Assembly (NCBI RefSeq): GCF_041296385.1
Contig: NC_091016.1
Coordinates: 11,195,997-11,259,996 of the forward strand
Direction of reading: 5' to 3'
DNA: 64,000 nt
Source of the DNA: Aphelocoma coerulescens
Taxonomy: Eukaryota > Chordata > Aves > Passeriformes > Corvidae
A program made the translations under genes and the position numbers. The notes below the pieces were generated by a model. The model was not told the origin of the DNA, made no database searches, and was given only the letters and a program-made list of their open reading frames with translations. The first letter of the stretch is position 1, and each line of letters opens with the position of its first letter. Shown piece by piece: positions 21,183 to 34,730 of the stretch.

Positions 21183-22590
21183 CACAACTTAGGAAGTGGG
21201 CAGGTTGTTGAGGATGCTACTGGTGTCAGAAAGGAATCTCTGTTTCCTGTCATTTGGGAAGTGAACAATGATCAAGGGTGACATAAAGCTATATTTGCTC
21301 ATCATGACAAGGTGATCTCATCAAGGAATGGGGCCTATTGGAAAAACGCTTCCGTTACCCACGAATCTGGTTTTAGAGTGGCCAAGAAAATCTTCACAGA
21401 AGCAAAGCTGTACTCACTGTAAGAGAAATTAAAAGCTGTTTATTTGATTTGGTTAGACTTTAAACAAATAGCTTGGCTTTAATGTTCTCATCTCTGTATA
21501 GAGAAAGTTTAAATAATGGCCTAATGACAGAAGCAATTAAGCTGGTTGTATTTCACAGTATTAAACTTACTTTGGTGAAGAAAGTAAGTTTGGTGAGGCC
21601 TTCTGAAACACAGAACAACTATGGTCATTATCCCTAAATGGATTGTCTTTTTATAGCTCCTAATACATCAGAGAACATCAGTTGTACATCAGAGATTTTA
21701 GTTTTTTGGTGCTTGAATACATTCAAGATCATAATTTTCTTAAAACAGCATTCCCCTAAACAGTGTGTGTCATCAGCACAGTGGGGGGCATATTCTTGGC
21801 CCTTAGTATTGCTCCTGGAGCCAAGCTAACTCTATTTAGTGCCTGTATCTTGCACCTTCTGAAAGTTGTTAAAATTAGGAATGGGTGATACATAGAAAAT
21901 AGAAAAAGAAATTAAGTCCTCTTGCACTTTATTTGCGTCCATAGATATGGAAACATCACTACAGTGTCATGTGTGTATAAAATTGACCACACACTGAATT
22001 TAAGCTATTTTTGAATACCTGTACATGCTAAACTTGCCTGCTAAACATGAGTACAGAGATTACACACATGGAGAACATGGCATTAATGAGGTTGATAGGT
22101 ATATTATGACTACTTTGTGCTACCTAAGTTTCTTCTGTTGGAACTTGATTTGTTTGCAAATGTAACTGATAGGTGTTAACTTGTGCATAACTGAAATTTA
22201 GATCTACCTTGAAAATACAGTCTTTAAAACCACAAAAAATTTTTATAACACCTGACATGGCTTTTTTTTCTGTAAGGTCTTAAAAAAATGCAGTTTGCAG
22301 TAGAAAAGCAGCTGATTTATATAGTTATAAAATTCACCAATATGTACTGAAATTTCTTTCCAACTTGGGATATGCATATGGATTAGATGGTGCCAGATGG
22401 TTTCATGTGCCAGCTCTGCCTCATTTTTTGTGAATTGTAGCAGTTCATGTTATTTGCAGATTTAAGAGCCAGGGTAGATTGTGCTCAACAAAATTGCTGG
22501 GCCTTTGTTTCTCCCCTGTCTCTTTGCTACTGTCTTGGGGTGATTTTATGATGATGCTACATTCCCTAATCATCTGCTTTATGCTTAGAA
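21183..22590. other. Non-coding stretch, no gene seen
   Basis: AT-rich DNA flanking ERV-A, with no supported coding sequence, repeat family or RNA gene. Confidence 0.5.
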
Positions 22591-23356
22591 TGGCTGTTGT
22601 ATCTTTAAGATGACCCTGGGGCGGGGCCGGAGCCTGGGAGCCCCAGGCGCGGGTTCTGTTCAAACTCTCTCTCTCGGGTGCTCCGGACAGCGTGGACCAG
22701 GGACGCTGCATTGTTCCTTTTGTTGAATTGTTTTTTTGCTAGCTTGAAGCAAGAAGTATTTTTTCCCTTCCCCTCCCCTAGCCTGGAGGTTGTACTGGGA
22801 ATCCTCTTGGCGTTTTCTTTTTTTTGTTTGTTTTTGTTTGTTTGTTGCTTTGTTTGTTTGTTTTTGTTTTTGTTTTTGTTTTGAACTGTTTCGGCTTGGC
22901 TTGGCTTTCTTTTCGGCCTGTCCGGTGAGCCGGCAGGGGGGACTGCCCTGAACCCGAGACCTTGGGGGAGCTGAACCAACATGAGAAAGAACATTAAAAT
23001 CCACCAACTTCACCTGCTGCGAGGAGGAGACCCAACGCAAAAAATCCAACAGGTTCCCAGCTGCTGTGTGAACTCTTCTCCCCCCTTCCCAGAGACAGAG
23101 AAGGGCAGCCACCATCTTTGCCTGTCGGCCACACGGTGAGGTGGGGGTGGGGTGTAAGGTTCAATTTATTTTCCTGTGCTTTGCGGCTATCTTGCTTTGT
23201 TAATAAACAGGTTTACTTTTGTTTCACTTTTATTCCTTGGTATCCATTTCTCTCATTGGCAGAAGAAAAGGGAGTTATTGAAGTCCTTTCCCTGTAGAGG
23301 AAACGTTCATTCCAGGGCGTTTTCTCCTGAAATTTGTCTCCAAAACCGAGACTACA
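22591..23356 (+). mobile_element. Solo LTR-like element
   Basis: Starts TGGCTGTTGTATCTTTAAG and shares its start, its AATAAACAGG polyadenylation region (about 23,201) and its tail (TTCTCCTGAAATTTGTCTCC) with the element at 36,720-37,517. The middle is GC-rich and carries a (TTTG)n/T-rich tract at about 22,817-22,884. No target duplication could be fixed, so the exact ends are uncertain. The open frames inside it are LTR artefacts. Confidence 0.65.
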
Positions 23357-26300
23357 AAACCGAGCTACTCATTGGGGTTTAGATAGATTGACTCCTCATC
23401 CATGAAGCAGTAAGGTAATTTTCAGCACTACACATGCATTTTAATCTTACTGACAATTTACAACATGCTAAGTTAGAGTGGAGCCTTTTTCCTGACTTCC
23501 CTTTTCAAGGACCCTGTAGGTCTATTAAACTGTGTTTGTATCTTTATGAATGCAGGTACTTCATTAGCATAAAATATTCAGAATTACAATGTGAGAGGTC
23601 AAGAATACAAGACTTTCTTGATAGCATTTCAGGAATGATGGGTTTTATTTGGAGGGGGAGATAGAAAAGGATGGAACTTAAAAAGGAGTCTTTAAATGGT
23701 GAGTTTAAAGCTCATTGAATATATGTATTAAATGTACAGGCCAGATTACTGTTTTCTGCCACAAGGAATGTTTCTCAAACAATCTACATAAATCAAGGTC
23801 ATTGGTACAGATGGTCCTAAAAATTGGTTATTTACAGCTGGAGTTTTTCTACTTGCAAAAGCACTTTCCTGACATTAGAGCTGTTGTGATCTGAGAGAGA
23901 TCCGAGAGACTAAAACACAATCAAGTAAAACCAAAATTAATATGGTCTATATCTGTAGAGCCTTACTTAAGATGGCCAGAATGTAGTGTAAGTTAGGTCT
24001 GGTACAAAGGTGCTGCCTTCATTTACTTGTTGGCAATTTTCTGGTAGGGAAGAAAACCAAAACCTCAAGAGTCTGGCAGACTTCAAGTCACTTTTGGATG
24101 CAAGTGACATCTTCTAATGCTTTTCATGAAAACAAACCAAAACCCAAACCCAACCAACAAACAAACAAACCACAAAAACCCCTCAAGACAATACCAATAC
24201 CAAACCTAAATATTCAGTTTTTCTGTAGCTTGGGACTCTTGCCGCTATTGAAAAAATAGTTTAAGGCTTTGGTTTTCTTGTTTCAGGATTAAAATACATG
24301 GTGTTGATATGGAAGAGTCTTGGTGGTTATGCTCAAGGCTCTTGTTATACCCTCAGACTTTAACTAGACTTTTCATATTGATTATGAGGTGGAACTCATC
24401 ACTGGAACTTGATGGGTTTTGAGGAAAGCTTTGTTTTGGGTGAAAGAACATCAGAAAACCTTCAAAAGTGCTTTTTGCTTTTTGTGTTGCGAGAATACGA
24501 GGCTTTGGCTTTCTGCTGCCATTGTACTCCATTGAGTTGACTTTGATGTCCAGAGAAAATATAACTGTCGAGTTTTACCGGGAGGAGAAGGCGCGGCCAG
24601 GGTGCAGGATGGGCAGGAAACCACCAGGTGGCAGAGGAGACTGAACTAACCGACGGCTAAGCGCGTGGCAGTGCCTGGGTTTGTTCTGACTGGGAAAGAG
24701 ACCAGATATAAGGCACCTGAACTCCTCGCTGGTATCTTCTAGTGGATTTTTCAGGAAAAGGAAAAGCAGAGAGAAGGGAAGATTCCTGTAGATATAGTAA
24801 CAGACCAAAGTATTCTGCTGGCAAGCTTAAATTGCTACACCAGTATTGCATTGAGAAGGCAATGCATAATCTAATGCAGTTATAGGGTTGACTTGGAAAA
24901 ACATCCGTGTCCAAAAGCAGCATATGCTTTCAGTCTTTGTCCTTTTTTTTCCTCTTTGCTTCTTATCCTAAATGTAAACTACTGACTACTTTAAAGAAGG
25001 TGCATTGAAAAAAAAGCAATCCAATTATTTCCTCATCTCTGATGTACTGAAAACAGAAATATTGGTGTTTTTCTTCAATAAGGTACTACACTATTCCTGT
25101 CTTCCTGTTGTGTGTGAGGGGGTCTCATACTCTGAATTCTGCTGCCTCTTCTCCTACTATGTCTGGAAGTGTTATATTTGCACTTCAGGATTATGGCTTT
25201 AAAGTGGAAAAAAATTTCCAGGTTGCAGCAGGGTTTCCTCTGATGGAACAGTTCTGCATTCACTTCATGCTTACTTTGCTAGATTTGTTTTAATTACCTT
25301 TTTTTGCTTGATTTATATGAGAGATATTTGTGCTGTGGCTCATTACTTGAGGTCTCTGCATCTGTCTAGAGCCAGCAAATTCCCACTGCCCACCATGAAG
25401 CCTGGAGCTGAATGAGAGACCTTGGTGACCTGGCTGAGGACACAGTGGAGGAGCAGTGTTGTCCATTCTACTCTCTCTCTGTGCTTTGGGGTGGACTGGA
25501 GCACTGGCATACAACTTGAGTTGTGTTGAAGCTGCCCCATTAACTTACAGTAAACCTCTTCAGCACACTCTCTGTGAATATTTAGTTGTTAATATGAAAA
25601 AACCTGCACAGCAGCAGCTGGTAAGTGAGCAGCAGACAGCTTGTTACTATGTCAGTAATAAAGTCCACTTATTCTTTTCTTAGCATCAATGAATAATCTA
25701 GTTTCTTTCTCCATTGAAAGTGTTAATTAGCTAAAACTGAGGTATGGGCACTTTGTAACTGGTTAACAACAGTTGCCTGGAGACTTGAGGCTTTGCAAGT
25801 TTGGCAGGAATAACACCTTTTAAAGACCACACAGATTCCTAGGTGATAGCATACAGAAATCAAGTAGCAGGGGAAACACAGGCAGTGCAAGTCACTGAAA
25901 GAAGAGGGTGCTAGAAAATAATTGTTCGCTTTGCATTTTGAAGCTATTTCTGATGTAAACTACTTTTCAAAAGCAAGCAAGCGAGGGGCAGTGTCAGTGA
26001 GCCAATGTTCTCCTTTGCAGATAGAGTCTGGGACATGCATCTGTTCCTCTTGTTCTGGAAATGTAACTTACGGCTGAACTGTTCTTTGATTCATAAAAAG
26101 CAGGGAAATCATTCATCTAGGGTCTTATGCTCTGCCATGTGATTTCTTTCATGTTTAGAGTAAAGCTTATCTGATATGTGCTAACCCTTTTTCTCTCCAA
26201 GCTGCAAATTAAAGTAATTAGCAAACAAAGCTTGTTGTAGATTTTCCATTGAAGCTGCAAAAATACAAACAGACATAGAAGCATTAAGGCACTTTTTATT

Positions 26301-29300
26301 TCTTGTTTAAACATTATAAATGTCATTGATCATTTTATGGAATTAATCTTGCAAGGTTAAAAAAACCCTGATGGTGTGAAAACAGTAGGCTGTGAAAAAA
26401 AACAGGGTGAATGTTAATGCAAGTATTCTGGTTGTCAGTGATTCAAGCAAACAAGACACTTAGTGATAGGTTGGCTGAAGAATATTTCTACAGTAGAGAG
26501 AAATGAAGTGTGCAGCATAATAAATGTGATCTGAAGAGCCATTTCCCGCGAACCATTTTTGTGTCATAGCCTACCATTAAAAGAAGCGTGGCTGTATGTT
26601 CCTGTGTTTTTGTGCTGAGACTTTCCATTCTTTGCTGTGAGCTACAGTGATATGGGGGTTCCTGCGGGGAAATGAAACTTTCTAGGAAGGGTAGATGCTA
26701 AAGAAAGCAAAGGGTTGCTTCTTCGCATATGCAGAGTTTGGCTTGAAATAGCAGCCCAGAAAACAAACTATGAAAGTTCTTCAGTGATGATTTAGGTTCA
26801 AATTTGTCTGGGAGAACAACTAGGTGACTGATTTTTTTTCCATTAGGAGTTGAGAGGTCTGTGCATGGCTTTTAGTGTTAGATTAAAATCTGACAGGTTT
26901 TTTTAAAGAGACAGGCTGTTTAAAGTTTCATAGCAATTTCTTTTTGTTGCTGTACTGCATTATGGGCATACGTACCACTGCCTTTCATTTTCTGTAATTT
27001 TTAAGTTATTTTCTTTTGGTGTCTCTTGTTCGTGGTTGGATTTAAAGGTTCTGCTGCTCAGTCATACTGAGCTCCTGCATCGTGTTAAAAGGAGCAGATG
27101 CTGCAAAACCAGGAGCTGAGTACATGCTCAAGTGCCTTAAATGAGTTAGTGCTGCACTCTCTTCATGTGGGTTGGAGCAGTCTGTAGGAAACACTCCAAG
27201 GGAACAGTACGTGCTGACCCCTTGTGCTCTTACACCCCTCTTTTGACTCCTTCTATGTGGTGCTATAGGGATGAGTCTGTCTGTGAAGGCATCACGTCCT
27301 TCGGCTCATGACAGGCTCATGCATGGGTCCACAAGCCAGGATAAATGGCAAGGTTCACAAATCCATCCATCATCAGGTCTAAAAATTTGGCTTCTTTCAA
27401 GATAGTGCTTTTTACCATTTTCCTTAGAGCAAACAGTGCTAATTAATCTTTGAAAAACTGAGCCTGGAAAGAATAGAATACTGGTGGTTTCTCCATGAAT
27501 AAAACATATTATTATGCAACAACTGTTTTCATGCCTGAGCTGGGATTGAACTTGTTTTTTCAGGTCAGAATATTGCAAATGTAGCAAACACTGAAATTTG
27601 GGCTCAATTTCTGTATAGCTTTGTAAATAACCTAATTAGCAGTCCAGATTTTCCCCATTTTCTAATGGTGTTAAAGCAGCTATGAAACACAACTATTTTT
27701 CATATTATATTTGTACTTGATGTAAAATGAGTCATGAAGTGAGGCAGTGGATAAAGAAGTTTGAGAGAAGGAGGGAAAACTAGTTCTCTACAGCGTCATC
27801 CTTATCTTCATTGAATGAGTCATCACCCCCTCTGCTGCCATGAAACCGACTCCAGCTCTACAGCTGGAAACTTTCAGTGGAAGTAAAGGTGTAAAAATCA
27901 ATCCTACCCCACTGAGTTACAGTCGAAATACTGCTGTGGGTGTAAACATTTGAAAATCATCCTTGTCTAAGTTGCAGCGTAAACAATCTGTGCTCCAGCA
28001 ATGGTTTTTCAAATGTATCTCTGCTGATGAAGTGTGCAGGATTTTGAATCTACCTGACTTCTTGTTCAAGGGTGTTTTGTTGTGATTTTTGGTTACTGAG
28101 TTATTACTGTTTGATGGGAGATACTGGGAAAAAAATGTTGCTATTATAAGAAGAGTAAAAGTCAAAATGCTCTTCAAATGAAGTGTCTTATCTTCCCTTC
28201 TTAAGGATTGCTTCAGAAACAGGCTATGTCCTTTTTTCTGTAATTCTTATGGCTTATTGGCAAAGGTTGCAGTGTTCTAGAGCCAAGACACATCAAGGAC
28301 AATAAATTTGTGGAGGCTAAGAGTTGGAATGATAAGCTGGCCATGAGGAAAAAGAGGTGAGGTTATTAAGATTGTTACAGGTCCAATTATCAGAGTTTGG
28401 GGAGGGCAAAAGAAAAAATAATCAGAGAAGTTTTTTATTACATGCTCAAGGTGGTTTTTTGAGCAAAACCAATTTCACTTGACAGGGAAGTTCCCTTTTT
28501 AAATTTTTCTTGAGGGGTCTCAGTGGCAGCTGGTCTGATCTTGCAGGAAGATTTTTCAGTTCAGCCTCTGATCCTATTGCTCATTCTGCCATCAGTTCTC
28601 CTGAGACTCTTTTCCTCAACTCATATTGCTGTCTTCCTCTTCCCTGCATAACTGCTGAATACCAATGTACTGAACTACGCAGCAAGAATGGCTCTGCTTT
28701 GGGGTGTTGCTGCAGCTGTGGAAGTGAAATGACATTCCTGTCACTTGGTCCCAGGTCACCCTTAGTTTCAAAGAGAAATGCAAGAGGAAATTTGCTTTTG
28801 CGTTCCTGGCTTTTAGCCTAGAAAAAGTGATGCCCATACTTGGATTTCATAAAGGAAAACTGCACTGTTCCACTTGTAGTGCCAGCTCTGAGATACTTGC
28901 TCCCCTTTCTTCCTCACTGTTTGGTACAGCTATTATTAAAAAGATGGAAGGTCATCCTTCAAAAAAAATTTCCTACTAGATGGAGTGTTGACAGCGGGGT
29001 GATCCTGTTAAGGGATATGTATTTCCTGACATACACAGAAGTTCTCTGAAACTCTTGGGTAGATCCAGATCTCCTTCTCCCTGGCCAAGATTTTTCTTGT
29101 GACCTAAAATCTTAATTTAGATGCTAAAAAAATCCTAATTTTTAGAAATCTAGTTTTCCTTCGGCATGGTTTGAAGCCATCTTCTGTTTAGATGGCAAAC
29201 AGAACCATTAATGAACTGCTAATGTTTACCTTGGCATAACCTACATTTACCTTGGCAATAAACAAGCAGCTCTTTTTGAAAATAAAAGCTGACTTCTCCT

Positions 29301-29393
29301 GGATCAGAGAGTTTGGGTGGGAGGGTTTGGAAAGGAATGTAAAAGGATGAGATGCAGCCCTTACCTTACAAGATAGATTTTCTTCATACTTAC
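23357..29393. other. Non-coding stretch, possibly intronic
   Basis: No supported gene or transposon. An A/C-rich simple stretch lies at about 24,128-24,185. If the exon candidate at 29,394-29,582 is real, this region would be the intron following it on the minus strand. Confidence 0.45.
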
Positions 29394-29582
29394 AAAGCGT
29401 CTTGATTGATATGGCAGATAGATGTAGTCTGCATATGCATGTATGAGTAATATCAGTAACCCATTAACTGCAGCTGCCACAATGAGAGCTGAGTTGGTCA
29501 TGGCTTTGTGCAGCCAAGGTGGAATTTGGGGGATGTCATAGAAGAATGACACATTAATGGGAAATGGAGATGCAAACATAGT
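29394..29582 (-). CDS. Candidate host exon encoding a membrane-protein segment
   Basis: A 189-bp open block (63 codons, phase 0 at both ends). On the minus strand it is preceded by a pyrimidine-rich acceptor ending CATAATCCAG and followed by a strong donor, TTT|GTAAGTATG. The peptide has a short loop rich in Pro and aromatic residues (FFYDIPQIPPW) followed by a hydrophobic segment (LIVAAAVNGLLILLIHAYA), then YLPYQSRRF, as expected for a loop plus one span of a polytopic membrane protein. I do not recognise the family. Matching splice signals with clean phasing argue for a real exon, but a chance open frame is not excluded. It would be an internal exon of a minus-strand gene extending beyond the window on at least one side. 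Confidence 0.5.
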
Positions 29583-29865
29583 CTGGATTATGAAAGTGAG
29601 GTGGTTCCAGAAAACACCAGCACTTCTTTTTATGCTTGAACTAAGCTCACTTTTGTCTGGATGTCACTTAGATTTGTATGGTGTCACAAGAGAAAGAAAA
29701 TACAGAAATTTATTACAAGTCTTTGGAAGGGGCAGGAAGTGATGACAAAGAATCAGGGAAGAGAAAGCCATTCAGAATTGTTTGCTAATGAGTGTTATTA
29801 GAAATGCATTTCTGTAGAAGAAATACTGCAAGAAAACTGACTGTACAAATTCAACCTGTTAGTGA

Positions 29866-31257
29866 CAAAGTGTCATGGGTTAGCAAAGCCTAGTCTTGGA
29901 AGAGATGTTCTTGCAAAGGGGTTCTTACAGCTCCTCTATGACCTGACAGAACCTATCAGCTGGCTACTTTGAATATGGACAATTTTTTAAGCCACTTAAA
30001 ATTGTGACTGCCTCTGTGGTCCACATTTAAGAATAGACAAACCCCGGGCAGAGCTCTCTCTCATTTCTGGTGCTGGGACAGGCGGCTGCGGGCCCCATAC
30101 AGGAGCTGGCAGGTCCGGCCCAGGCCCTGCTTGGGCCAGGCTGGGCGGGGCCACAGCCAGCCTGGAGCTGGTGGGCCCTGCTCCACCCGCGGCCCTCCTA
30201 CAGCCCTGCTACGTGCAGACGGAGCAGCCCAGCTCCCCCTCTCCAGTGTGGCCAAGATTCAACTGAAGCTGCCCACCACTGCCCAGCAAAGATCATGTGA
30301 CCAACAGCGATAAGTGAAATTCCAGCTGCAAGGCCTGGGTGAGATTAACCCTTTTAGTGCTGTGAAGAGCTGAAAACCTGAGGGAGGAGAAAGAGGAGAT
30401 GCTTAAAGCTGAAATTCTGTTGTAAAGTGATGATATAGCAGAGTATCCCGTTGTAATTTCATGAAGGCATGGGGGATGGAGCGTTCAACTTGTACTTGTG
30501 AGCAAAAGCACCTGTGCTGATAGGCAGATGCTGAAGCAGCTGTAATTTCATAAGAAGTTTGAACAGGGAGTGATGGAAGTGATGAGGACTCTTACTCCAC
30601 ATGGAAAGGGGAAGACCTCAGTTCCTAGAGATGTTCCCAGAGATAGTCCTAGAGATGAAGATGAGGAAGACCCTTTGCTCCCAGGGAAGGAGGAGGGCCT
30701 CTGTTCTTAGAGATGAAAATGCTCCCAGAGATGGGTGAAGAGAACTTTTGTTTCTGAATGGCTCAACCTTAAAATTGTACCTCAGTAATTCAAGAGTGGA
30801 CCCTTGAAAGCAGTTGTGGGAAAAGCTGCAAGTCGGGGGAAGGGACTCGCATGCGAGCAGAGAACCAACCCGGGCGGCTTTCTCGTTGTGATAATGTTTT
30901 CATAGCATGGGCAAGAGAGACTCCTCTTCCTAAATGGACTTAACAAGGTTATTATGGAAGTGGTAAACAGACTGAACATCTCAAGGGTTGTCTTTTTACA
31001 TTGTCAGTGGGAGAAGGGAGGAAGGGTGGGGGGAGGAGAAGAATTCTGAAAGTGTGGTATGATTTTATTTTTTTTCCCTTTTTCCCTCTTTTAGGTCTGT
31101 TAATAAACTTCTTTATATTCTTTCAAGTTTGGTGCCTGCTTTGCATTTCTCCTAATTCTTATCTCACAGAAGGTAAATAGTAATGAGTATTTTGGACCAA
31201 ACCACTACACTAAATTGGTGTTTCTGCCTGGTTACAAACCGAACCCGCTACACAAAG
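29866..31257 (+). mobile_element. Solo LTR (29,871-31,252) with 5-bp TSD CAAAG
   Basis: A 1,382-bp LTR beginning TGTCATGGGTTAGC and ending CCCGCTACA, flanked by perfect CAAAG copies (29,866-29,870 and 31,253-31,257). AATAAACTT lies near 31,101. The internal GC-rich tract (about 30,060-30,290) gives Ala/Pro-rich open frames that are not genes. The inverted partner is at 31,620-32,956. Confidence 0.92.
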
Positions 31258-31614
31258 TTAAACCAAAAAGATATAATTGCAGGAAAGTATGGAAAAGTCA
31301 TGGAATGGGTCTTGGATTGCTTTAAAGCCTTGCATACAAAAGCCTTGCCAAGAACTTGGCAATATATAGTAGATGTTCCTCCTTAGGGCAAATATTTTAA
31401 TTTTTTCAAAATTGGCCATAGTTAAAGAAGAGCAAACACAATTTTAATGAAACAGAGATAAAGCTGGTCCTCTATTAAACACAAATAGCAACCAGTTCAA
31501 CTCATGGGAATGGAGGACATTGGAGACCACGAGCAAGTTCCACATGGACTGTAAGTGGCTTGCTTTTAAAAAGCCCTGACCTAAAGTGCAGCCAAATTAG
31601 TCAAATCCTGAGAG
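31258..31614. other. Spacer between two inverted solo LTRs
   Basis: About 360 bp of non-LTR sequence. It contains the end of a short open frame (to 31,386) that starts inside the LTR and has no recognisable domain. The spacer must be the pre-insertion host or older repeat sequence. Confidence 0.5.
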
Positions 31615-32961
31615 GGCTATGTAGAGGGTTTGGTTTGTAACCGGGCAGAAACAATTTAGTGTAGTGGTTTGGCCCAAAATACTCATTACTGTTTATCTTC
31701 TGTGAGATAAGAATTAGGAGAAATGCAAAGCAGGCACCAACTTTGAAAGAATATAAAGAAGTTTATTAACAGACCTAAAAGAAGGAAAAAAAATTATACC
31801 ATACCTTCAGAACTCTTGTCCTCCCCCCCCTCCTTCTCCCACTAACAATGTAAAAAGACAACCCTTAAGATGTTCAGTCTGTTTACCACTTCTATAATAA
31901 CCTTGTTAAGTCCATTTAGAAAGAGAAGTTTCTTCTTGCTCGTGCTATGAAAACATTATCACGAGACAGCTGCCTACTTCCAAATAACTTTGTTCAGTCC
32001 ACTTAGGAAGAGGTCTCTCTGCTCACATGTGAGTCCCTTCCCCTGACTTGCAGCTTTTCCCACAACTGCTTTTGAGGGTCCACTCTTGAAGGTTTTTGGG
32101 ATACAGTTTTAAGGTTGAGCTGTTCAGAAACAAAAATTCTCTTCACCCATCTCTGGGAGCATTTCATCTCTAAGAACAGAGGCCCTTCTCCTTCCCTGGG
32201 AGCAAAGGGTCTTCCTCATCTTCATCTCTAGGACTATCTCTGGGAGCATCTCTAGGAACTGAGGTTTTCTCCTTTCCCATTTGGAGCAAAAGTCCTCATC
32301 ACTTCCATCACTCCCTGTTCAAACTTCTTATGAAATTACAGCTGCTTCAGCATCTGCCTATCTCAGCGCAGGTGCTTTTGCTTACGAGTTGAACATTCCA
32401 CCCCCCATAGCTTCATGAAATTACAACGGGATACTCTGCTATATCATAGCTTCACAACAGAATTTCAGCTTTAAGCATCTCCTCTTTCTCCTCCCTCAGG
32501 TTTTCAGCTCTTCACAGCACTAAAAGGGTTAATCTCACCTTGGTCTTCCAGCTGGAATGTGGCTTATCGCAGTGGAGAGGGGGGAGAGCCAAGCTGCTCC
32601 GGCTGCCCACAGCAAGGCTGTGGGGGGGTTTCCGTGGGTGGAACAGGCCCCATCGGCTCCAGGATGGCCATGGCCCGGCCCGGCCTGGCCTGAGCAGGGC
32701 CTGGGCTGGGCCCACTGGCCCCTGTACGGGGCCTGCAGCCACCTGTCCCAGCCCCGGAAATGAGAATTTAGAGACTGTGGGGGGTTTGTCTATTCTTAAG
32801 TGGGTATCACAGAGGCGGTCACAATTTTAAGTGGCTTAAAGAATTGTCCATATTCAAACTGGCCAGCTGATAGGTTCTGTCAGGTCATGGGGGGAAGCTG
32901 TAAGCACTCCTTTGAGAGAACATCACTTCCGAGACTATGCTAGCTAACCCATGACAGGCTA
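31615..32961 (-). mobile_element. Solo LTR (31,620-32,956), inverted copy, 5-bp TSD GGCTA
   Basis: A 1,337-bp LTR of the same family as 29,871-31,252 in opposite orientation. On the minus strand it starts TGTCATGGGTTAGC at 32,956 and ends CCCTCTACA at 31,620. Perfect 5-bp duplications GGCTA occur at 31,615-31,619 and 32,957-32,961. The separate duplications prove two independent insertions rather than one inverted duplication. Confidence 0.92.
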
Positions 32962-34730
32962 ATACGTAAATATTGTACAGATTGAGGGAAGAAACTGGTA
33001 ACTGCATATTGGCACAAACCTTTGAAGGGGTGATTGACAGTGTGTTTCAAACAAAGTCACTAACAGTGGCAGGTGAGACAACTTAAACTCTTGTTTCTTT
33101 CCTCCTAAGAACATTTTCATGGAAATATATTGCTCTAAGTACCTGGGTATATTCGTGGCTTACAGCTATGATGGACTCTGTCTGGATGTTTAAAATTTGA
33201 GTTTTTTGAGAGGGTCAGCTCACCTTTCTTTTCAGCATGGACAAAGAATAATGATGTAAATGATCTTTCTAAGTATTTTTTTAGTAGAGTATTTTAAGTA
33301 GCACAAAATGTGGCATGCAAGAATGAGCAGCTTTTCAAAAAATCTGCTGATTTGTTAAGCTGATGTCTCTAAAACCAGCAAAGTTTCAGCCCTAGCACAT
33401 GTGGAGGTTATGCAACATCAGAATACATATTTAAAGATTTCCAGGTATATCCTTGCAAGCTGACGAGCAGCAATTCACTTAGTGGTGGTGATTTTCCATC
33501 AGAAAGCAATAGAGCAGAAATACAGAATAGGTAAATGTTTGCAGGAGGAAAGTAAATGTGTTTGTGATGACTGCTTATCATGAGTTGGCTGATGAGGGCA
33601 GCCAGCAGGTGTCATGGAATATATTGTTTTTGTTCTTTCTGCAAGACGTCTATGGACGTATCTTAGCTAAGTGCATCAGAGCCTTAATTCAGATACAGTA
33701 ACTCTGCCTTGCATTGCTTCATGCTGGAAAAATAGATCTTTTCCAGTGAACTAGAATGAACAGATGCAGTCTCAAATAGCTAGCAGATGTTAGAAGCAAG
33801 TGAGCAGAAATCAGTTTGAGGGGCCTGTATGGGGGAGTCAGGTCTCCCTGGAATTAGGAGCGAGGGAAGGAACTGAGGAGGCTTTTCCTGAAGAAATGGC
33901 AAACAATGCTGTAATGACTTTTTTTCAGCTTAGGTGAACAAGGTCCTAATAAATTCCAGAAGTATCTTCTCTTATGCCTCCCTTTGGTTTTTTTGTTTTA
34001 TGTTTTTTGCTTGTTTTGCAGCCCAGTGAGACTGCGAGCTTGGATATGTATTTAGGGCATAAGAATGGCAAGTAATTAGTTTCCAGAAGTTATCTATTAT
34101 CTAAAAACAAAGCAGGTTTTCTGTTGCCTCTTTGCAGAAGTGGAATGAGAAAAGATAAATGGAAATAAGGGCCATGTGAAAAAGACAGCAGAAAGAAAAA
34201 TGTAATTAATATAACTTATTTTTCTGCAGCTCCAGAAGAGCTGGTTCTTGCCACCCAGCAGTTTCACAGAAGGTTTTAGCAATCTCTGGATTGCTGCTGG
34301 ACTAAAAACTGAAAATTACGGTTGTGGATATGCTTGCAACAATGTGGATTACCTGGTTCATTATTTTTTATAAGGTAATACATGTGGACCATTAAGAAAG
34401 TAGTTTATAGAAATCCAGTTTTAGTCTTCTTGTTAGACCATGCTGTACTGTTTTGCTGCTGTTGCGTCTTTGAGAAAAGATATTACAAAAAATGTTATTC
34501 TTCTTGAAGGAAAAGAAAAGCCCAAAAATCATAGATCAGCAACATTAATTAGGAAAATCTGACTGTGTAAGGTGGGAGTACAGAATGGACTTTAAAGAAA
34601 GTACTTTGCTTTATGTTATTACATACTGATGGAACAAGGCATAGTCATTCACCCTGGGAGCTAAGGTTCCTGATGTTAAAGGTGAAGGTGGTAAAACATG
34701 GGAGTTTTAACTTCTCACTGATTACAACAG
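32962..34730. other. Non-coding stretch, no gene seen
   Basis: AT-rich DNA with no supported gene or repeat family. Confidence 0.5.

Noticed and set aside
30061..30313. Ala/Pro/Gly-rich frames on both strands
   Set aside because: Located inside the solo LTR 29,871-31,252, and mirrored in the inverted copy near 32,540-32,760.
29361..32956. Host gene plus a large inverted duplication
   Set aside because: The inverted similarity is fully explained by two independent solo LTRs with different target duplications.
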